Below, in pieces: positions 23,415 through 32,619 of a stretch of DNA of 47,276 bases. The position numbers and the translations under genes are program-made. Location: NCBI GenBank assembly GCA_965365465.1, contig CBDUBU010000003.1, forward strand, positions 1 through 47,276. The letters run 5' to 3'. The DNA is from CBDUBU01 sp965365465 (lineage in GTDB: Bacteria; Bacteroidota; Rhodothermia; Rhodothermales; DASSAV01). The notes under the pieces are model-generated. The model was given only the letters and a program-made list of their open reading frames with translations. It was not told the origin of the DNA and did no database searches. Positions within the stretch are counted from its first letter, which is position 1, and each line of letters opens with the position of its first letter.

Positions 23415-26268
23415 CTCCCAACCCTCGCTGAATCAGTCAATTCCGGGTTTTCCAACCGTCCCAGGGGCCAGGGGCGTTAAAACTGGCATTTCCATTGTTG
23501 CGGCGCTCGCTCGCAGGCTACTGTTCCTCGTAACGGTGCTGCTTTTGAGCGTACTGCCAGGATGGGCGCAGGTTGCTGATTCGACGCGTGCTCTGAAGCC
23601 GTCTGCCGATTCTCTGAAAACCGAACCCACAGGCATAGAGAATGCCGATTCGTCGTCTCTTGTGACGGAAGCAGGGATGCCTCCAGGTTCACTCGCAACG
23701 GGATCTTCCGGGCTGCGTGAACCTGTCAAGTTTGCAGCCGATTCCCTCATCCTGATTGTCGATAAGCAGGAGGGAGATCGAGGTACACTTTTCGGCCAGT
23801 CAAAAGTGTCCTACGGAGATGCCAACCTTGATGCGCACAGGGTAGAGATTCTTTTTAGCATTGACGAACTACGGGCCTCTGGTATGCCTGTCGATACCGG
23901 CACGGTAGGCAAGCCGCATTTCCGGCAGGGCAGTGAAACTTTTTACGGAGATCAACTTGCCTTCAATTTGCAGACGGAGCGCGGGCGGATGGTGGCTGCG
24001 CGCACCCGAATGGATGATGGGTTTATCCGGGGCGGGGTCGTTAAGGTGCTGGAAGATAGCACGCTCTTTATCAAGGATGGCGCGTATACGACGTGCTCCT
24101 GCATTGAGGACCCGTCGTATACCCTGCGATCCAGCCGCATGAAGATCGTAGATGAAAAATGGGTATATACGGGTCCGATTCAGCTTTTCCTTTTCAATAT
24201 CCCGATGCCGCTGTGGCTGCCTTTCGGGTTTCTGCCTGCGCAGGAGGGACGACGCAGCGGCCCTCTGCCTCCTAACTATGGCGAGGATGAACGAGGGTTT
24301 TTCCTCCGCGATTGGGGATGGTACTGGGCGATCAGCGAATACCTGGATCTGCAAGTGCGACTGGGCCTCTGGACGAAAGGTAGTTGGCAGGTGGCGCCGC
24401 TTTTCCGCTATAATCGCAGGTACCGGTACTCAGGGCAACTTCAGATTGACTATGTGCATAACCGGCGCGGCGAACGGGACGATCTCGATTTCAGCGTCAT
24501 AAAGACACGGTCTTTGCGCTGGAACCACAACCAAACACTTAGTCCGTCGGCCTCTTTCTCAGGTGATGTAAACCTGTCCTCTGCTAATTATCTACGCACG
24601 GTATCAAACAGCTACGACGATCGCGTCCGCCAGACGATACAATCCAGTATTCGATACAACAAGCGGTGGGCAAATGCGGGCAGGTCGCTCAGTTTGAACG
24701 CGAACCACCGGCAGGTTCTTGCAACGGGAGAGACCTCGCTGACACTGCCGAACCTCACCTTTAGCCAGGGATCGCGAAAGCCATTCAAGCGGGAGACGCT
24801 TGCTGCCGGAGAGCGCGAGCGCTGGTACGAACGCATAACCTATACATACAGTAGTTCTCTGGATAACCGTTACGACTTCAGGAGGCTTTCGGACACGGAA
24901 CTTCTTGCACGCGGAGACACAAGCGCACTAGGCATTTCCTGGTGGGAAGCGCTGATCGATCCGGAGAAATATCGCCGCGCAACCGGAGACGAAACGCCCT
25001 TTGATTTCAAGGCCAGCCATAATCTTCCTGTCTCTGCTTCGTTCTCGGTCAATCGGCTTCCAGTCATCAATAAGACGTTCCGGTTGAATCTGGCTTCCAA
25101 CCTATCTTATCGGGAGGACTGGTATATACGCACTTTCCGAAGGACGCCGTCGGATTCAGCCTCAACGGTCGTTACGGACCCTACCTCCGGCTTTTTTGCG
25201 CTGCGCCGGTTTACAACGGGAGTATCAGCCAGCTCTACTTTTTACGGTCTTTTTCCGTGGCGTATCTGGCGGTTCAACGGGTTTCGGCATACTGTCCGGC
25301 CCGACGCAAGTTTTTCCTATTCGCCGGATTATACAAGCGACTTCTGGGGATACTATCGCTCCTATACCGACCGGAATGGCCGAGAGGTCACGTATCCGAT
25401 TGTTAACGCCGCACCCGGACGCGAACAAAAGACATTGTCCCTACAGGTCAGCAATGTTTTTGAGACGAAGTACATACGCACGGATTCTACCGGCGATGCA
25501 CAGAACCGTTCGCTCAAGCTATTTGATCTGAATTTTTCCACTTTTTATAACCTTGCCGCAGACTCGTTTAGGGTCGGAGACCTTGCGATAAATGCACGCA
25601 CCAACATTCTGGACCGCGTTGACCTTACATTCCGGTCGAATCTCTCTCCTTACAGGCTCAACGCTCAGGGAACGCGCCTGCTGGACGAGTATCTGTTCTC
25701 ATTGCGAAATCTGCGCTTTGCGAGGCTGACGCGGCTTGACATCACGGCGCGCACATCGTTCCGGAGCAAGAACAACCAGTCAGGGAGTCCTGCCTCTACA
25801 CCACGCGCCCGCATGACCGATCCTTCAATGATTCCAGTCGGAGGGTCTTCTTTTGGCAGCATGGACCCCTTTGATGCCCCATACTATAATACAGACGTAG
25901 GGTATGCTGATTTCGCTATTCCCTGGACGCTCAATATGGATTTTACTTATTCCTTATCAAAATCCCTTCCCAGTAACACAACGCCTCGCGCTACCGTCAA
26001 TGCAAGTTTCGATTTTAATGTAACTCCTAACTGGAAAGTGCAGGGGCGCACCGGCTATGATTTTGTTAATGGAGAGTTGGTAACGACCAACCTCGTCATC
26101 CTGCGCAACTTTGAGTGTTGGGAGATGTCTTTTAGCTGGATTCCATTCGGACGCTACCAGTCTTACAGTTTTGATCTACATGTGAAGAGCGGCAAGTTGC
26201 GGGATTTGCTGCGGGTTCGCCAGCCCAGGTCCGACATAAAAGGGCGTTTCGGCAGCGTTTTTCAATAG
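23383..26268 (+). CDS. LptD-like LPS-assembly outer membrane protein
   Basis: A 961-residue protein from ATG 23383; this start overlaps the ROK gene by 32 bases and is the only in-frame ATG just ahead of the signal-like segment LARRLLFLVTVLLLSVLPGWAQ (cleavage about residue 58). The mature N-terminus (VKFAADSLIL through GQSKVSYGDANLDAHRVEI) looks like the OstA/LptA beta-jellyroll that carries LPS, followed by a CSC motif and a long alternating aromatic-rich C-terminal half typical of a large outer-membrane beta-barrel. It should insert LPS into the outer leaflet. Bacteroidota versions lack strong sequence identity to E. coli LptD, so this rests on layout and blocks. Confidence 0.8.
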   Translation: MSKCLPPEPYSSQPSLNQSIPGFPTVPGARGVKTGISIVAALARRLLFLVTVLLLSVLPGWAQVADSTRALKPSADSLKTEPTGIENADSSSLVTEAGMPPGSLATGSSGLREPVKFAADSLILIVDKQEGDRGTLFGQSKVSYGDANLDAHRVEILFSIDELRASGMPVDTGTVGKPHFRQGSETFYGDQLAFNLQTERGRMVAARTRMDDGFIRGGVVKVLEDSTLFIKDGAYTTCSCIEDPSYTLRSSRMKIVDEKWVYTGPIQLFLFNIPMPLWLPFGFLPAQEGRRSGPLPPNYGEDERGFFLRDWGWYWAISEYLDLQVRLGLWTKGSWQVAPLFRYNRRYRYSGQLQIDYVHNRRGERDDLDFSVIKTRSLRWNHNQTLSPSASFSGDVNLSSANYLRTVSNSYDDRVRQTIQSSIRYNKRWANAGRSLSLNANHRQVLATGETSLTLPNLTFSQGSRKPFKRETLAAGERERWYERITYTYSSSLDNRYDFRRLSDTELLARGDTSALGISWWEALIDPEKYRRATGDETPFDFKASHNLPVSASFSVNRLPVINKTFRLNLASNLSYREDWYIRTFRRTPSDSASTVVTDPTSGFFALRRFTTGVSASSTFYGLFPWRIWRFNGFRHTVRPDASFSYSPDYTSDFWGYYRSYTDRNGREVTYPIVNAAPGREQKTLSLQVSNVFETKYIRTDSTGDAQNRSLKLFDLNFSTFYNLAADSFRVGDLAINARTNILDRVDLTFRSNLSPYRLNAQGTRLLDEYLFSLRNLRFARLTRLDITARTSFRSKNNQSGSPASTPRARMTDPSMIPVGGSSFGSMDPFDAPYYNTDVGYADFAIPWTLNMDFTYSLSKSLPSNTTPRATVNASFDFNVTPNWKVQGRTGYDFVNGELVTTNLVILRNFECWEMSFSWIPFGRYQSYSFDLHVKSGKLRDLLRVRQPRSDIKGRFGSVFQ

Positions 26269-26283
26269 TAAATGCAGACATTG

Positions 26284-26303
26284 AGAGACCGAATGGTCTT
26301 TTT
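26284..26303 (+). terminator. weak terminator-like hairpin after the LptD-like gene
   Basis: AGACC 26286-26290, a GAAT tetraloop and GGTCT 26295-26299 run straight into TTTT. The stem is only 5 base pairs, with wobble pairs extending it, so termination is plausible but weak. It lies 17 bases past the stop codon. Confidence 0.4.
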
Positions 26304-26424
26304 GTGACCTGGCTGAACATTTCTGAAAGGACATCGGTATACGAGGCTGGGTTGAAGGAAGTGTGCATCCGGCGCTGCTTGCCACCGGCGCTGCCCTTCA
26401 GAACGATACGCAACGATTGGTTAT

Positions 26425-26760
26425 ATGCATCATTTTAAAAAACTGACAGCAAAGATCCGAGAAAAGGATGTCCTTTCAGAAGATCCTGCTTCGCAGACGA
26501 GGGCAGACAAGGCCCTTGCCCGGCGTCTGTTGAAGCTTTTTGAAGGAGATCTCTCGCTTGCTGCGATAAAGGATTTGCAGTTTTATGTGTGCAGCGGTCA
26601 CGTCGAGATCTGTGGCGCTGTGGACCATGATCTGGACTGTGAACTACTCGTCTCTGCTGTGAAACGGGTAAAAGGAGTTGCCGGGGTCACGACCAAAATG
26701 CTAATCTCCGATTCCAGGTCACGTGGACGCGCCAATGTTTTTCCTCATCTACCTGCGTGA
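26425..26760 (+). CDS. BON domain protein
   Basis: A 111-residue protein with a charged N-terminal helix and one BON-like domain at about 30-95: ALARRLLKLFEGDLSLAAIKDLQFYVCSGHVEICGAVDHDLDCELLVSAVKRVKGVAGVTTKM. BON modules bind membranes or other cell-surface partners and often occur in periplasmic stress proteins. No signal peptide or lipobox is visible here, so the location is uncertain. It ends 16 bases inside the 3' end of the convergent GNAT gene. The domain call is moderately sure; the role is unknown. Confidence 0.65.
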   Translation: MHHFKKLTAKIREKDVLSEDPASQTRADKALARRLLKLFEGDLSLAAIKDLQFYVCSGHVEICGAVDHDLDCELLVSAVKRVKGVAGVTTKMLISDSRSRGRANVFPHLPA

Positions 26761-27179
26761 AAGAGCCATACATTATCAATTTGCTTAAACCCAAGACGCG
26801 CATAAAAACTGGCTGATATATCTGAATCTCTCAGAATCAGGTCCATGCCTTGAGCGCGATTGAGGACTTCGTCGATAAGCGCCGTTCCGACACCGAGGCG
26901 CTGGACGTCCGGCTCAACAGCCAGGTCGCAAAGATAACTTACCAGTACGCCGTCGGTAATCACACGCGCAATGCCCACAAGATGACCTTTATTCCAGGCA
27001 GTAAGCACCAGTGATGAGTTCTCAAACATCTCCCAGACCCGATTTGGATTGTCTACGGGTCGAAGTAAGGGAGCGCGTCGGTAGAGGGTTGCAATACGCG
27101 CTGGTGTAAGACCTTCGAGGCCTTCACGGATTTCGAGGTCTTCTATCCGGGTCTTATTATGCTGTCTGGTTTGTATCAT
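26745..27179 (-). CDS. GNAT family N-acetyltransferase
   Basis: A 144-residue single-domain acetyltransferase. The acetyl-CoA pyrophosphate-binding loop is VQRLGVGTALIDEVL (about 95-109), preceded by strand YLCDLAVEPD and followed by the FYARLGFKQIDNVWLF ending, the usual GNAT order. The acceptor is not predictable. The ATG at 27179 is clear. The 3' end overlaps the convergent BON gene by 16 bases. Confidence 0.85.
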   Translation of the reverse strand: MIQTRQHNKTRIEDLEIREGLEGLTPARIATLYRRAPLLRPVDNPNRVWEMFENSSLVLTAWNKGHLVGIARVITDGVLVSYLCDLAVEPDVQRLGVGTALIDEVLNRAQGMDLILRDSDISASFYARLGFKQIDNVWLFHAGR

Positions 27180-27225
27180 CGGAGTAAAAGCGTCAAGCGG
27201 TTAGTTTGGCTGTCGCTCTGCCATT

Positions 27226-28752
27226 GTGAAGACAGCGCAAGATTCGGGCGAGCAGGCAATATTACCGGGGCACCAGTTACAAATGATGTCGGGAGCGGAA
27301 TCCTCAGCTTACATATTACCGTGTGTTATTGACGTACCGGAGCATTTCGTTCCAAAGGTACAATATGCACTCAAGGCGCTTCTCTTTCCACTGGGAATTG
27401 AACCAATGTGGACAAAGAGCGCGGCGCTCGATCACGCAGGATTGTATTACGGCACATGTAAAGACCGACTCGCAGGATCACATCTGTCCTTCTGCGTCAG
27501 CAGTTCGACGCTTTCGTTTTTCGAAGATTGCCGACCCTATGACATCAGTTCCATTAGCCAGGTTAAGTGGCAGGGCCAGGGATGGCCCGTGCTTTTTATG
27601 TTGAATGGAGGAGAGAAAGCCGACCTGATAGCCTCTGCTTTTTTCTGGCTTTCAGGGTGGCAAGAACACTCGGTTTCTGAACGAGATTTTTATGGCCGTT
27701 TTCTTTATAGCGTTTCGTTGCAGGCGCGGCTGGGGATAGGACCTGCCCCGCTGGTTGATGTATACCGGGAGATCCTGGCGGAAGCGCTAATCCGGCAGGG
27801 CATACCTGTTCGGCGCAGAGCATGGGGCGGGCGCAAATGGGCGCTATGCCCTACCCACGATGTCGATTACCTCCGGAAATGGAGGCTCGGAATGATCTAC
27901 CGTGAAGTGGTCGATCATTTGCTCCGAAATGGAAGAAAGCAAAACATACGTGGGCGAGTGCGTCGTTTTGGTGCGTTTGTAGATGATTGCCTCCGACCGG
28001 GAGATGCCTATCGCTGCGCACTTGAGCGAATGCATAGGGAAACCGTGCGGCGCAACGGTCAGGCAACTTACTTTATAAAAGCGGGTGCGCATGGCCCGCA
28101 TGATGTCTCCTACAGTCTCAGCAATGCGTTTCTTCGAGATTTTCTGGCGCGTCTGGAAGCTGATGCATTTGAAATTGGATTGCATCCGAGTTTTCATGGG
28201 CACACACATCCAGCTTACCTTACGTCTGAACGCGATGCCTTATCGCGTGGGATAAATCAAGAGATCATTTCTACCCGGCAGCACTATCTTCGGTATGATT
28301 TGAACATCACACCGCGACTTCACGAGATTGCCGGATTCCGCATCGATTCCACGCTGGGGTTTGCTGAGCAAGAGGGCTTTCGGAACGGCACATGTATGCC
28401 ATTCAGGGTGTTTGATATTCCAGGCAACCGTCCGACCAACATCTGGGAGATGCCGCTCGCCGTAATGGAATCAACGCTGTTCAATCGGCGCCGTTTGAAT
28501 GGGGCGCACGCCTTTGAAGCAACGCTCGCCATTATGGAGGCTTGTCGCCGTTTCGGGGGCGTATGTGTAATGCTGTGGCATAATACCCTCTGGGATGAAT
28601 TGGATTTTCCCGGTTGGGGACAGCATTTCCTGGATACGCTGGATGCGGCCGGGCGCATGGGAGCGCGTATAACGTCCCTCCGCCAGGCGCTGTCTTACCA
28701 TTGCGCCGAGCAGGACGAGCGGCTAGAAGGCAACCTGAATCCGATCAATTAA
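27226..28752 (+). CDS. DUF7033 / polysaccharide deacetylase-like protein
   Basis: A 508-residue protein. The first 200 residues (ADLIASAFFWLSGWQEHSVSERDFYGRF, then PLVDVYREIL) resemble DUF7033, an N-terminal module found in Bacteroidota in front of NodB-like deacetylases. The C-terminal half has a carbohydrate-esterase-4-like set: CPTHDVDY (metal-binding aspartates, about 207-214), EIGLHPSFHGH (histidines) and VMLWHNTLWDE. The protein may trim acetyl groups from a cell-surface polysaccharide, but there is no signal peptide. The GTG start at 27226 lacks a ribosome-binding site; ATG 27283 is an alternative that removes 19 residues. Confidence 0.75.
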   Translation: MKTAQDSGEQAILPGHQLQMMSGAESSAYILPCVIDVPEHFVPKVQYALKALLFPLGIEPMWTKSAALDHAGLYYGTCKDRLAGSHLSFCVSSSTLSFFEDCRPYDISSISQVKWQGQGWPVLFMLNGGEKADLIASAFFWLSGWQEHSVSERDFYGRFLYSVSLQARLGIGPAPLVDVYREILAEALIRQGIPVRRRAWGGRKWALCPTHDVDYLRKWRLGMIYREVVDHLLRNGRKQNIRGRVRRFGAFVDDCLRPGDAYRCALERMHRETVRRNGQATYFIKAGAHGPHDVSYSLSNAFLRDFLARLEADAFEIGLHPSFHGHTHPAYLTSERDALSRGINQEIISTRQHYLRYDLNITPRLHEIAGFRIDSTLGFAEQEGFRNGTCMPFRVFDIPGNRPTNIWEMPLAVMESTLFNRRRLNGAHAFEATLAIMEACRRFGGVCVMLWHNTLWDELDFPGWGQHFLDTLDAAGRMGARITSLRQALSYHCAEQDERLEGNLNPIN

Positions 28753-28768
28753 TCTGTAGAGGGGATTG

Positions 28769-29206
28769 ATGCGAATACGAATGCAGCGAATGAACGACAA
28801 TTATCATCTCGTGGCGACCAACGAAGCTGGAAATACGGTCTCTATAGATGGTTCTCCTGCTATTGGGGGAGAGGGCAAGGGTGCGCGCCCGATGGAGGTA
28901 GTTCTGATGGGGCTTGGAGGATGCAGCAGCATTGATATCATTTCAATTCTCAAAAAGCAGCGTCAGCCTGTTCGCACTTTCTCCATAGAGATGGACGGCG
29001 AGCGGGAAGAAGGAAAAGCAGCATCCGTTTTTAGCAAGATTCATCTGCATTATGCACTGGAGGGAGACCTCGACGCAGATAAGGTCAGACGGGCCATTGC
29101 GCTGAGTCTGGATACATATTGTTCGGTGGCGAAGATGTTGGAGAAAACGGCTGAGATCACATATTCGTTTGAGGTCAACGGGGAGAGATATGCGCAGCAG
29201 GACTGA
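28769..29206 (+). CDS. OsmC family protein
   Basis: A 145-residue OsmC/Ohr-type protein. The ATG at 28769 follows GAGGGG with 4-5 bases between, so the TTG one codon upstream is not needed. Both reactive-cysteine blocks are present: VLMGLGGCSSIDIISILKK (about 50) and LDTYCSVAKMLEKTAEI (about 113), the pair that reduces organic hydroperoxides in this family. Cytosolic. The stop lies 17 bases inside the metZ-type gene, whose own start is at 29190, so the two are probably translationally coupled. Confidence 0.9.
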   Translation: MRIRMQRMNDNYHLVATNEAGNTVSIDGSPAIGGEGKGARPMEVVLMGLGGCSSIDIISILKKQRQPVRTFSIEMDGEREEGKAASVFSKIHLHYALEGDLDADKVRRAIALSLDTYCSVAKMLEKTAEITYSFEVNGERYAQQD

Positions 29207-30377
29207 TTTACACACAGAGACGGCAGCCATCCGGACGCGTATGGAGCCATCGCCGCATCGCGAGCATTCGGGGGCTATTTACATGACCTCCAGCTTCACT
29301 TTTGAAAATGCCGAGCACGCCCGTGCGCTGTTCGCCAACGAAGTGGAAGGAAGTATTTATTCGCGGTACAGCAACCCGAATGTAGACGAGTTTGTGGAAA
29401 AGATGTGCCAACTGGAGCAGGCGGAAGACGGCGTAGCGGTCGCCTCCGGGATGTCTTCCATCTTCAGCACCTTTGCAGCGCTTCTGGATGCAGGAGACGA
29501 GGTATTTGCTGCGCGTTCCATTTTCGGGTCAACGCATCAACTGCTGGCGCAGGTTCTGCCGAGGTGGGGCATCACGCATACCTATGGCGACTTAACTGCT
29601 CCTGAAACGTGGGAGCAGCTTATTCAGCCTCATACCCGGCTGTGTTATGTAGAGACCCCGTCAAATCCTACCCTGGACATCGTTGACCTGGAATGGCTCA
29701 GCAATCTCTGCAAGCGAAATGATGTAATACTGGTTGTTGACAACGTGTTTGCAACTCCGGTTATCCAACGTCCCATTGAATACGGAGTTGATCTGGTTCT
29801 GCATTCCGCGACCAAGTATATCGACGGGCAGGGCCGAGGAATCGGTGGAATTGTGATGGGAAAGCGGGAGCAGATAGAGAAAATCAGGTTCTTTACGCGA
29901 CATACAGGTCCGAGCCTGTCGCCATTTAATGCATGGATGTTCAGCAAAAGCCTCGAGACGTTGTCAATACGTGTGGAGCGACACTCCAGAAGCGCACAAG
30001 CGCTAGCGGTTTTCCTGGAAGGCCATCCTGAAGTGCAAGAGGTTCGGTACCCTCATCTCGAATCGCACCCTCAATATGCACTGGCGCGTCGGCAGATGAA
30101 GATGGGCGGCGGCATTGTAACCTTCACCTTGAAGGGTGGGCTTGAGGCCGGTCAGCGGTTTCTCGATGCGTTGAAGATGTGCTCATTAACAGCAAACCTC
30201 GGTGATTCGCGCACCATCGCCACACATCCGGCAAGCACGACTCATAGCAAGTTGACGGAAGCGGAACGTCTGGCTGTCGGTATTACGCCGGGGCTTGTAC
30301 GAATTTCCGTAGGTCTCGAGAATCAGGAGGACATCATTGCCGATGTTGCACAGGCCCTCGATCAAAGTATTTCCTGA
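29190..30377 (+). CDS. metZ: O-succinylhomoserine sulfhydrylase-like PLP enzyme
   Basis: A 395-residue member of the Cys/Met metabolism PLP family. The start at 29190 (MRSRTDLHTETAAIRTRM) follows GGGGAG and is preferred to an upstream ATG at 29169. The PLP lysine is in LHSATKYIDGQGRGIGG (lysine 209). Other marks are YSRYSNPNVDEFVEKM, GMSSIFSTF, VETPSNPTLDIVD and DNVFATPVIQRP. The DGQGR after the lysine motif is typical of MetZ, which makes homocysteine from O-succinylhomoserine and sulfide, but cystathionine gamma-synthase or lyase cannot be excluded from sequence alone. It ends convergent with a lipase gene. Confidence 0.82.
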   Translation: MRSRTDLHTETAAIRTRMEPSPHREHSGAIYMTSSFTFENAEHARALFANEVEGSIYSRYSNPNVDEFVEKMCQLEQAEDGVAVASGMSSIFSTFAALLDAGDEVFAARSIFGSTHQLLAQVLPRWGITHTYGDLTAPETWEQLIQPHTRLCYVETPSNPTLDIVDLEWLSNLCKRNDVILVVDNVFATPVIQRPIEYGVDLVLHSATKYIDGQGRGIGGIVMGKREQIEKIRFFTRHTGPSLSPFNAWMFSKSLETLSIRVERHSRSAQALAVFLEGHPEVQEVRYPHLESHPQYALARRQMKMGGGIVTFTLKGGLEAGQRFLDALKMCSLTANLGDSRTIATHPASTTHSKLTEAERLAVGITPGLVRISVGLENQEDIIADVAQALDQSIS

Positions 30378-30404
30378 CGTAAGTTGCGGGAAACTCGTTG
30401 CATC

Positions 30405-31262
30405 TCATAATCCTTCTGCGGCCAGCATAGCAGCTACACTACTGTAGAAGTCATTGGATTTGAACGTTCCTCCGGGCGCAAGTTGAATCCCGACCTGACG
30501 CGCGTGATCGGCTTCGATGGTGCCCTTAAATTCACCCCATTTAGCGCTTTCGACAGAAACGAAGCCATCGTTGATGCCTTCGATCTTGTGGATTATGGAG
30601 TTGAATAGGAGCAAAAACGGGTTGATGGGGGCCTCGGCGCCTTTCCCTGCCGCTCCTGCAAAGGACCAATATTGGACAGAAGGATGATCCGGTATAGCAG
30701 GATTGAACCGCTCGCATACGTACTCCTCCGTTAGTTCTGCAACGGTAGTGAGAAAGTCGGAGGGAGCTTCTTTCTGAACAGTGGTTCCCATCCAGTTGCA
30801 GAGGTCAGTAACCCAGGACTGCAGCCGCTCCGGTTGTTCACGCAGCAGCGCAGCGATAGGGGAGCCGTGATGTGGGGTAGAAATGGTAACCAGTGAGGCA
30901 ATATGCGGGTGCATCTCCAACTCGGAAATCAAATAGCGGGCATCGAGGCCCCCCATAGAGTGGGCAATCAGGTTCACACGCTCGGCGCCGGTTTCGTCGA
31001 GAATGCGTTCCAGGCGATCCTTCCACATGGCTGCACGAATGGGCACTGTATTGTAAGCTACAACGTTCGGCGCATAAGCCCGGACTCCGTGAAGGCGCAG
31101 GTTCATCGCTTCTTCGTGGAGGTGGCCTTTCCGGCGAAAAGCCGCCAGGATGCCGAAGCCATGCATGAGAACTACCGGGTGTTGGACTGGAATGACCGGC
31201 GGCTGAGGAAAAGGCTCCAGTGAGGTGAGCAGATTTATGGCTGCATCTGCAATTCTGGGCAT
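30405..31262 (-). CDS. alpha/beta-hydrolase, bacterial lipase type
   Basis: A 285-residue hydrolase resembling the lipase family I of Pseudomonas and Burkholderia. The oxyanion strand is PVVLMHGFG (about 29-37), the nucleophile elbow is LIAHSMGGLDARYL, then VTISTPHHGSP, the acid in EGINDGFVSVESAKWG, and the histidine in EADHARQVG. These form a Ser-Asp-His triad. Members cleave triacylglycerols or other esters. No signal peptide is visible, whereas classical family I lipases are secreted, so it may act in the cytosol. The ATG at 31262 is clear. Confidence 0.83.
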   Translation of the reverse strand: MPRIADAAINLLTSLEPFPQPPVIPVQHPVVLMHGFGILAAFRRKGHLHEEAMNLRLHGVRAYAPNVVAYNTVPIRAAMWKDRLERILDETGAERVNLIAHSMGGLDARYLISELEMHPHIASLVTISTPHHGSPIAALLREQPERLQSWVTDLCNWMGTTVQKEAPSDFLTTVAELTEEYVCERFNPAIPDHPSVQYWSFAGAAGKGAEAPINPFLLLFNSIIHKIEGINDGFVSVESAKWGEFKGTIEADHARQVGIQLAPGGTFKSNDFYSSVAAMLAAEGL

Positions 31263-31363
31263 AGGTGAGAATATAGCTTTGTAGCGCTAATTGTTTTTAC
31301 GCAACGTTTTGCCAGAGCCGGGAACTTGACTCAGCGGAGACCGGAAGCAAATTCCGCGCTCTG

Positions 31364-32467
31364 TTACTCGCCGGAGGGTTGTGTTGCAGGGGCTGTATAA
31401 CTTCCGTTAACAATGTCACGCCATGAGTAATAATGCAATGTTTGATCGTGTGAGACAGTGACAAGGAGACCCTCCGGAAACATGGCGCCTGCCCTGGCGC
31501 TGGTAACATCCATTCCAACAGTCCGATAGGAAGCCAGACGAGCCATGAGGATTTCTCCTCTTCGCTCTGATTCTGCCTGTCTGGACCGAGGATAGAGATA
31601 TATTGAAGTAGTATCCTGCCGATCCGACATGACCAGATAGCCATCGCGCTCATTCCGCCGGAAAACTGAAACCACATCAAGAGTATTTGAGCGCTCGTTT
31701 CTTCCGAAGACCCCGAGTTCCATCTCCGAATCGCGGAGATCCGGATCCGCAAGATACTGCCGAACGCCGTACGATACATCAATGTAATAGGCAATGCCGA
31801 GGTTATCGTCTACGGTAACCGATGAGATCGCAGTCCTGCCGCTCCACCGTCCAAACATGCGGATTCTGACCGACTGCAAACGATCCACTTCTTCTCCTGA
31901 AAGCAGATATTGCCAGAGAAAACCGTTTGCGGGACCTGTAACGCGGTTTACGATGGCAAAGATCGAGCCATCCGAGTGACGCCGATACAGGGCTACTCCT
32001 GTGGGCGAGCGCGCCCAATGCCCCTCAAAAACAGGAAATCCTCCTCTGTCAAGGGGCGTCAAACTCGGGAGGCTGAATATGCGCAGCCGGTTTGTCAATT
32101 GTTCGACGACTACAGCAATGTCTACGGCTGTTCCGTTCAGATCAAGTCCATACTCCACGTCAACATCAGAGGGGCCGGAGAGATTTCCGACTTCGTTAAC
32201 GAGGCGTCCATTCAGATCAAAAGCCAGCAGCGCTCCTTGCGTCTCGCGGCTGGTGGCAAGCACAAGGCTTTCATCCTCATTTTGCGGATTGATCCATATT
32301 GCGGGACCGCCTAATTGAGAGGTAAGTACACTGGTGTTTATTCGGGGACTGACAAGCTCACCGTCCGAACGATTCTCCGTCAGGTTTGGGCGGCACGCTG
32401 AAAAAGCTAACGTGCTCGTCAGAAACACGATGACAAGTAAGCAACACCTTTTTTGCTCCAAGGCCAT
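31364..32467 (-). CDS. phytase-like beta-propeller lipoprotein, active site degenerate
   Basis: A 367-residue lipoprotein: basic N-terminus, hydrophobic core, lipobox LAFSAC (cysteine about 25). The rest follows the beta-propeller phytase plan: GPAIWINPQNEDESLVLATSR, LLAFDLNGRLVNEVG, DVDVEYGLDLNG, SPTGVALYRRHSDGSIFAIVN and DGYLVMSDR. Several acidic positions that bind calcium and phosphate in true phytases are changed: the DDPAIW opening is here LGGPAIW, and the EG motifs before VTVDDNLG and GYLVMSD are lost. It may therefore be a non-catalytic propeller or act on another ligand. It sits on the cell envelope. Confidence 0.78.
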   Translation of the reverse strand: MALEQKRCCLLVIVFLTSTLAFSACRPNLTENRSDGELVSPRINTSVLTSQLGGPAIWINPQNEDESLVLATSRETQGALLAFDLNGRLVNEVGNLSGPSDVDVEYGLDLNGTAVDIAVVVEQLTNRLRIFSLPSLTPLDRGGFPVFEGHWARSPTGVALYRRHSDGSIFAIVNRVTGPANGFLWQYLLSGEEVDRLQSVRIRMFGRWSGRTAISSVTVDDNLGIAYYIDVSYGVRQYLADPDLRDSEMELGVFGRNERSNTLDVVSVFRRNERDGYLVMSDRQDTTSIYLYPRSRQAESERRGEILMARLASYRTVGMDVTSARAGAMFPEGLLVTVSHDQTLHYYSWRDIVNGSYTAPATQPSGE

Positions 32468-32619
32468 AGCCCAAAGCCTGATAGCAGACAGATAGAGATT
32501 CCGGGCCTCAGTAGACCCGGTTGAACCAGATTCATTCCTCCGGACTCAAAGAACGACAGGAGAGAGCGCACGTTTCACTGAACACCAGGGTTGTTGCAAG
32601 GTATGGCACAGGGCGTCCG

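Noticed and set aside
32498..32517. Short CCGGG/CCCGG inverted repeat between the phytase-like and kinase-like genes
   Set aside because: Only 5 base pairs and no T-run; not enough to call a terminator or operator.
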